From Opitutaceae bacterium (GTDB taxonomy: Bacteria > Verrucomicrobiota > Verrucomicrobiia > Opitutales > Opitutaceae): a stretch of 64,000 nucleotides of DNA. Both the position numbers and the translations under genes were made by a program. Each line of letters begins with the position of its first letter. Within the stretch, counting starts at the first letter, position 1. The stretch lies in assembly GCA_027482185.1 (NCBI GenBank), contig JAIXWF010000007.1:62001-126000 (forward strand), given 5' to 3'. Under the pieces are notes generated by a model. It was not told where the DNA came from and ran no database searches. It saw only the letters and a list, made by a program, of their open reading frames with translations. Positions 63,820 to 64,000 of the stretch are shown here, in pieces.

Positions 63820-64000
63820 GCCGCGGAAGCGATTCGCCGCTTGCGGTTCGGGCGCGGCGCGGAAAGCTCCGCGCATCACCACGGGGTTTTCTTCGCCGGT
63901 TCCGCGCTCTGGACCGGCTTCGTAGCGGCAGAGCCGGTTCCGACTCCGCTCCGCCCATGTTCAACTCCACTTTCTCCGCTCCGGGCCGACGGCCCGGCCA
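63820..64000. other. End of window, possible gene start at 63957
   Basis: A GCGCGGA/TCCGCGC hairpin and an ACCGGCT/AGCCGGT hairpin (63913-63938, 12-nt loop) follow the sigma gene. An open frame beginning ATG at 63957 runs off the window (MFNSTFSAPGRRPG); too short to judge. Confidence 0.35.

Noticed and set aside
63563-63970. A minus-strand 135-codon frame at the window end
   Set aside because: Overlaps the sigma factor C-terminus, is Arg/Pro/Ala low-complexity, and shows no homology.

Overview
The window looks like chromosomal DNA of a free-living, GC-rich, Gram-negative heterotroph of the Verrucomicrobiota, most likely family Opitutaceae. This is inferred from protein style, with no marker-gene placement. 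The signs are three large TonB-dependent receptors without SusD partners, several LacI regulators, formylglycine-type sulfatase, rhamnogalacturonan esterase and sialidase-like propellers, a TIR-TPR membrane protein, genes tightly packed with ATGA overlaps, and intergenic gaps filled with palindromes and degenerate short repeats.

Layout. 1-8.1 kb: partial LacI regulator, TonB receptor, CE12 rhamnogalacturonan acetylesterase, aldehyde dehydrogenase, a divergent LacI regulator and a serine hydrolase. 8.3-19.1 kb: a seven-gene plus-strand operon behind a perfect 14-bp LacI-type operator. It holds a TonB receptor, an FG-GAP propeller, a NanA/DapA-like aldolase with Tyr137/Lys165, an MFS carrier, an Asp-box propeller, a YidR-like protein and an alpha/beta hydrolase, and resembles a nonulosonate or sugar-acid scavenging locus. 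19.1-24.3 kb: a repeat-rich gap, three small genes and a 1135-residue TIR-TM-TPR-TolB-like protein. 24.5-29.0 kb: TonB receptor plus a secreted BNR protein. 29.2-31.6 kb: an in-frame HsdM/HsdR chimera next to tRNA-Phe, probably the scar of a restriction island.

31.9-39.6 kb (minus strand): short-chain dehydrogenase, FAH-family dehydratase, semialdehyde dehydrogenase and YjhG-type dehydratase, which together make a Weimberg-like route from an aldopentose to 2-oxoglutarate, followed by a sulfatase. 39.7-45.8 kb: SNF2 helicase, a two-subunit molybdenum hydroxylase of the IorAB type and a DUF5069 protein. 46.1-64 kb is mostly core-like: RNase R, glycogen synthase, two different photolyases in one operon, a TIGR01777 epimerase, Ndk, aldose 1-epimerase, a PilX-like protein, SecG, a LolA-like protein, HAD phosphatase, a tandem ribbon-helix-helix protein, an aspartate-type aminotransferase, DUF1428, and a YciI plus ECF42-type sigma pair.

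The least explained structure is the repeat landscape. Three families of degenerate 6-9 nt repeats (GGAAA-, TTGAAAG- and CCAAAAC-like), a GCCGCAAAG family and many short perfect palindromes sit at gene ends. Some overlap stop codons, one pair lies inside a coding region between a TIR domain and its membrane anchor, and one rho-independent terminator lies inside the next gene's signal peptide.
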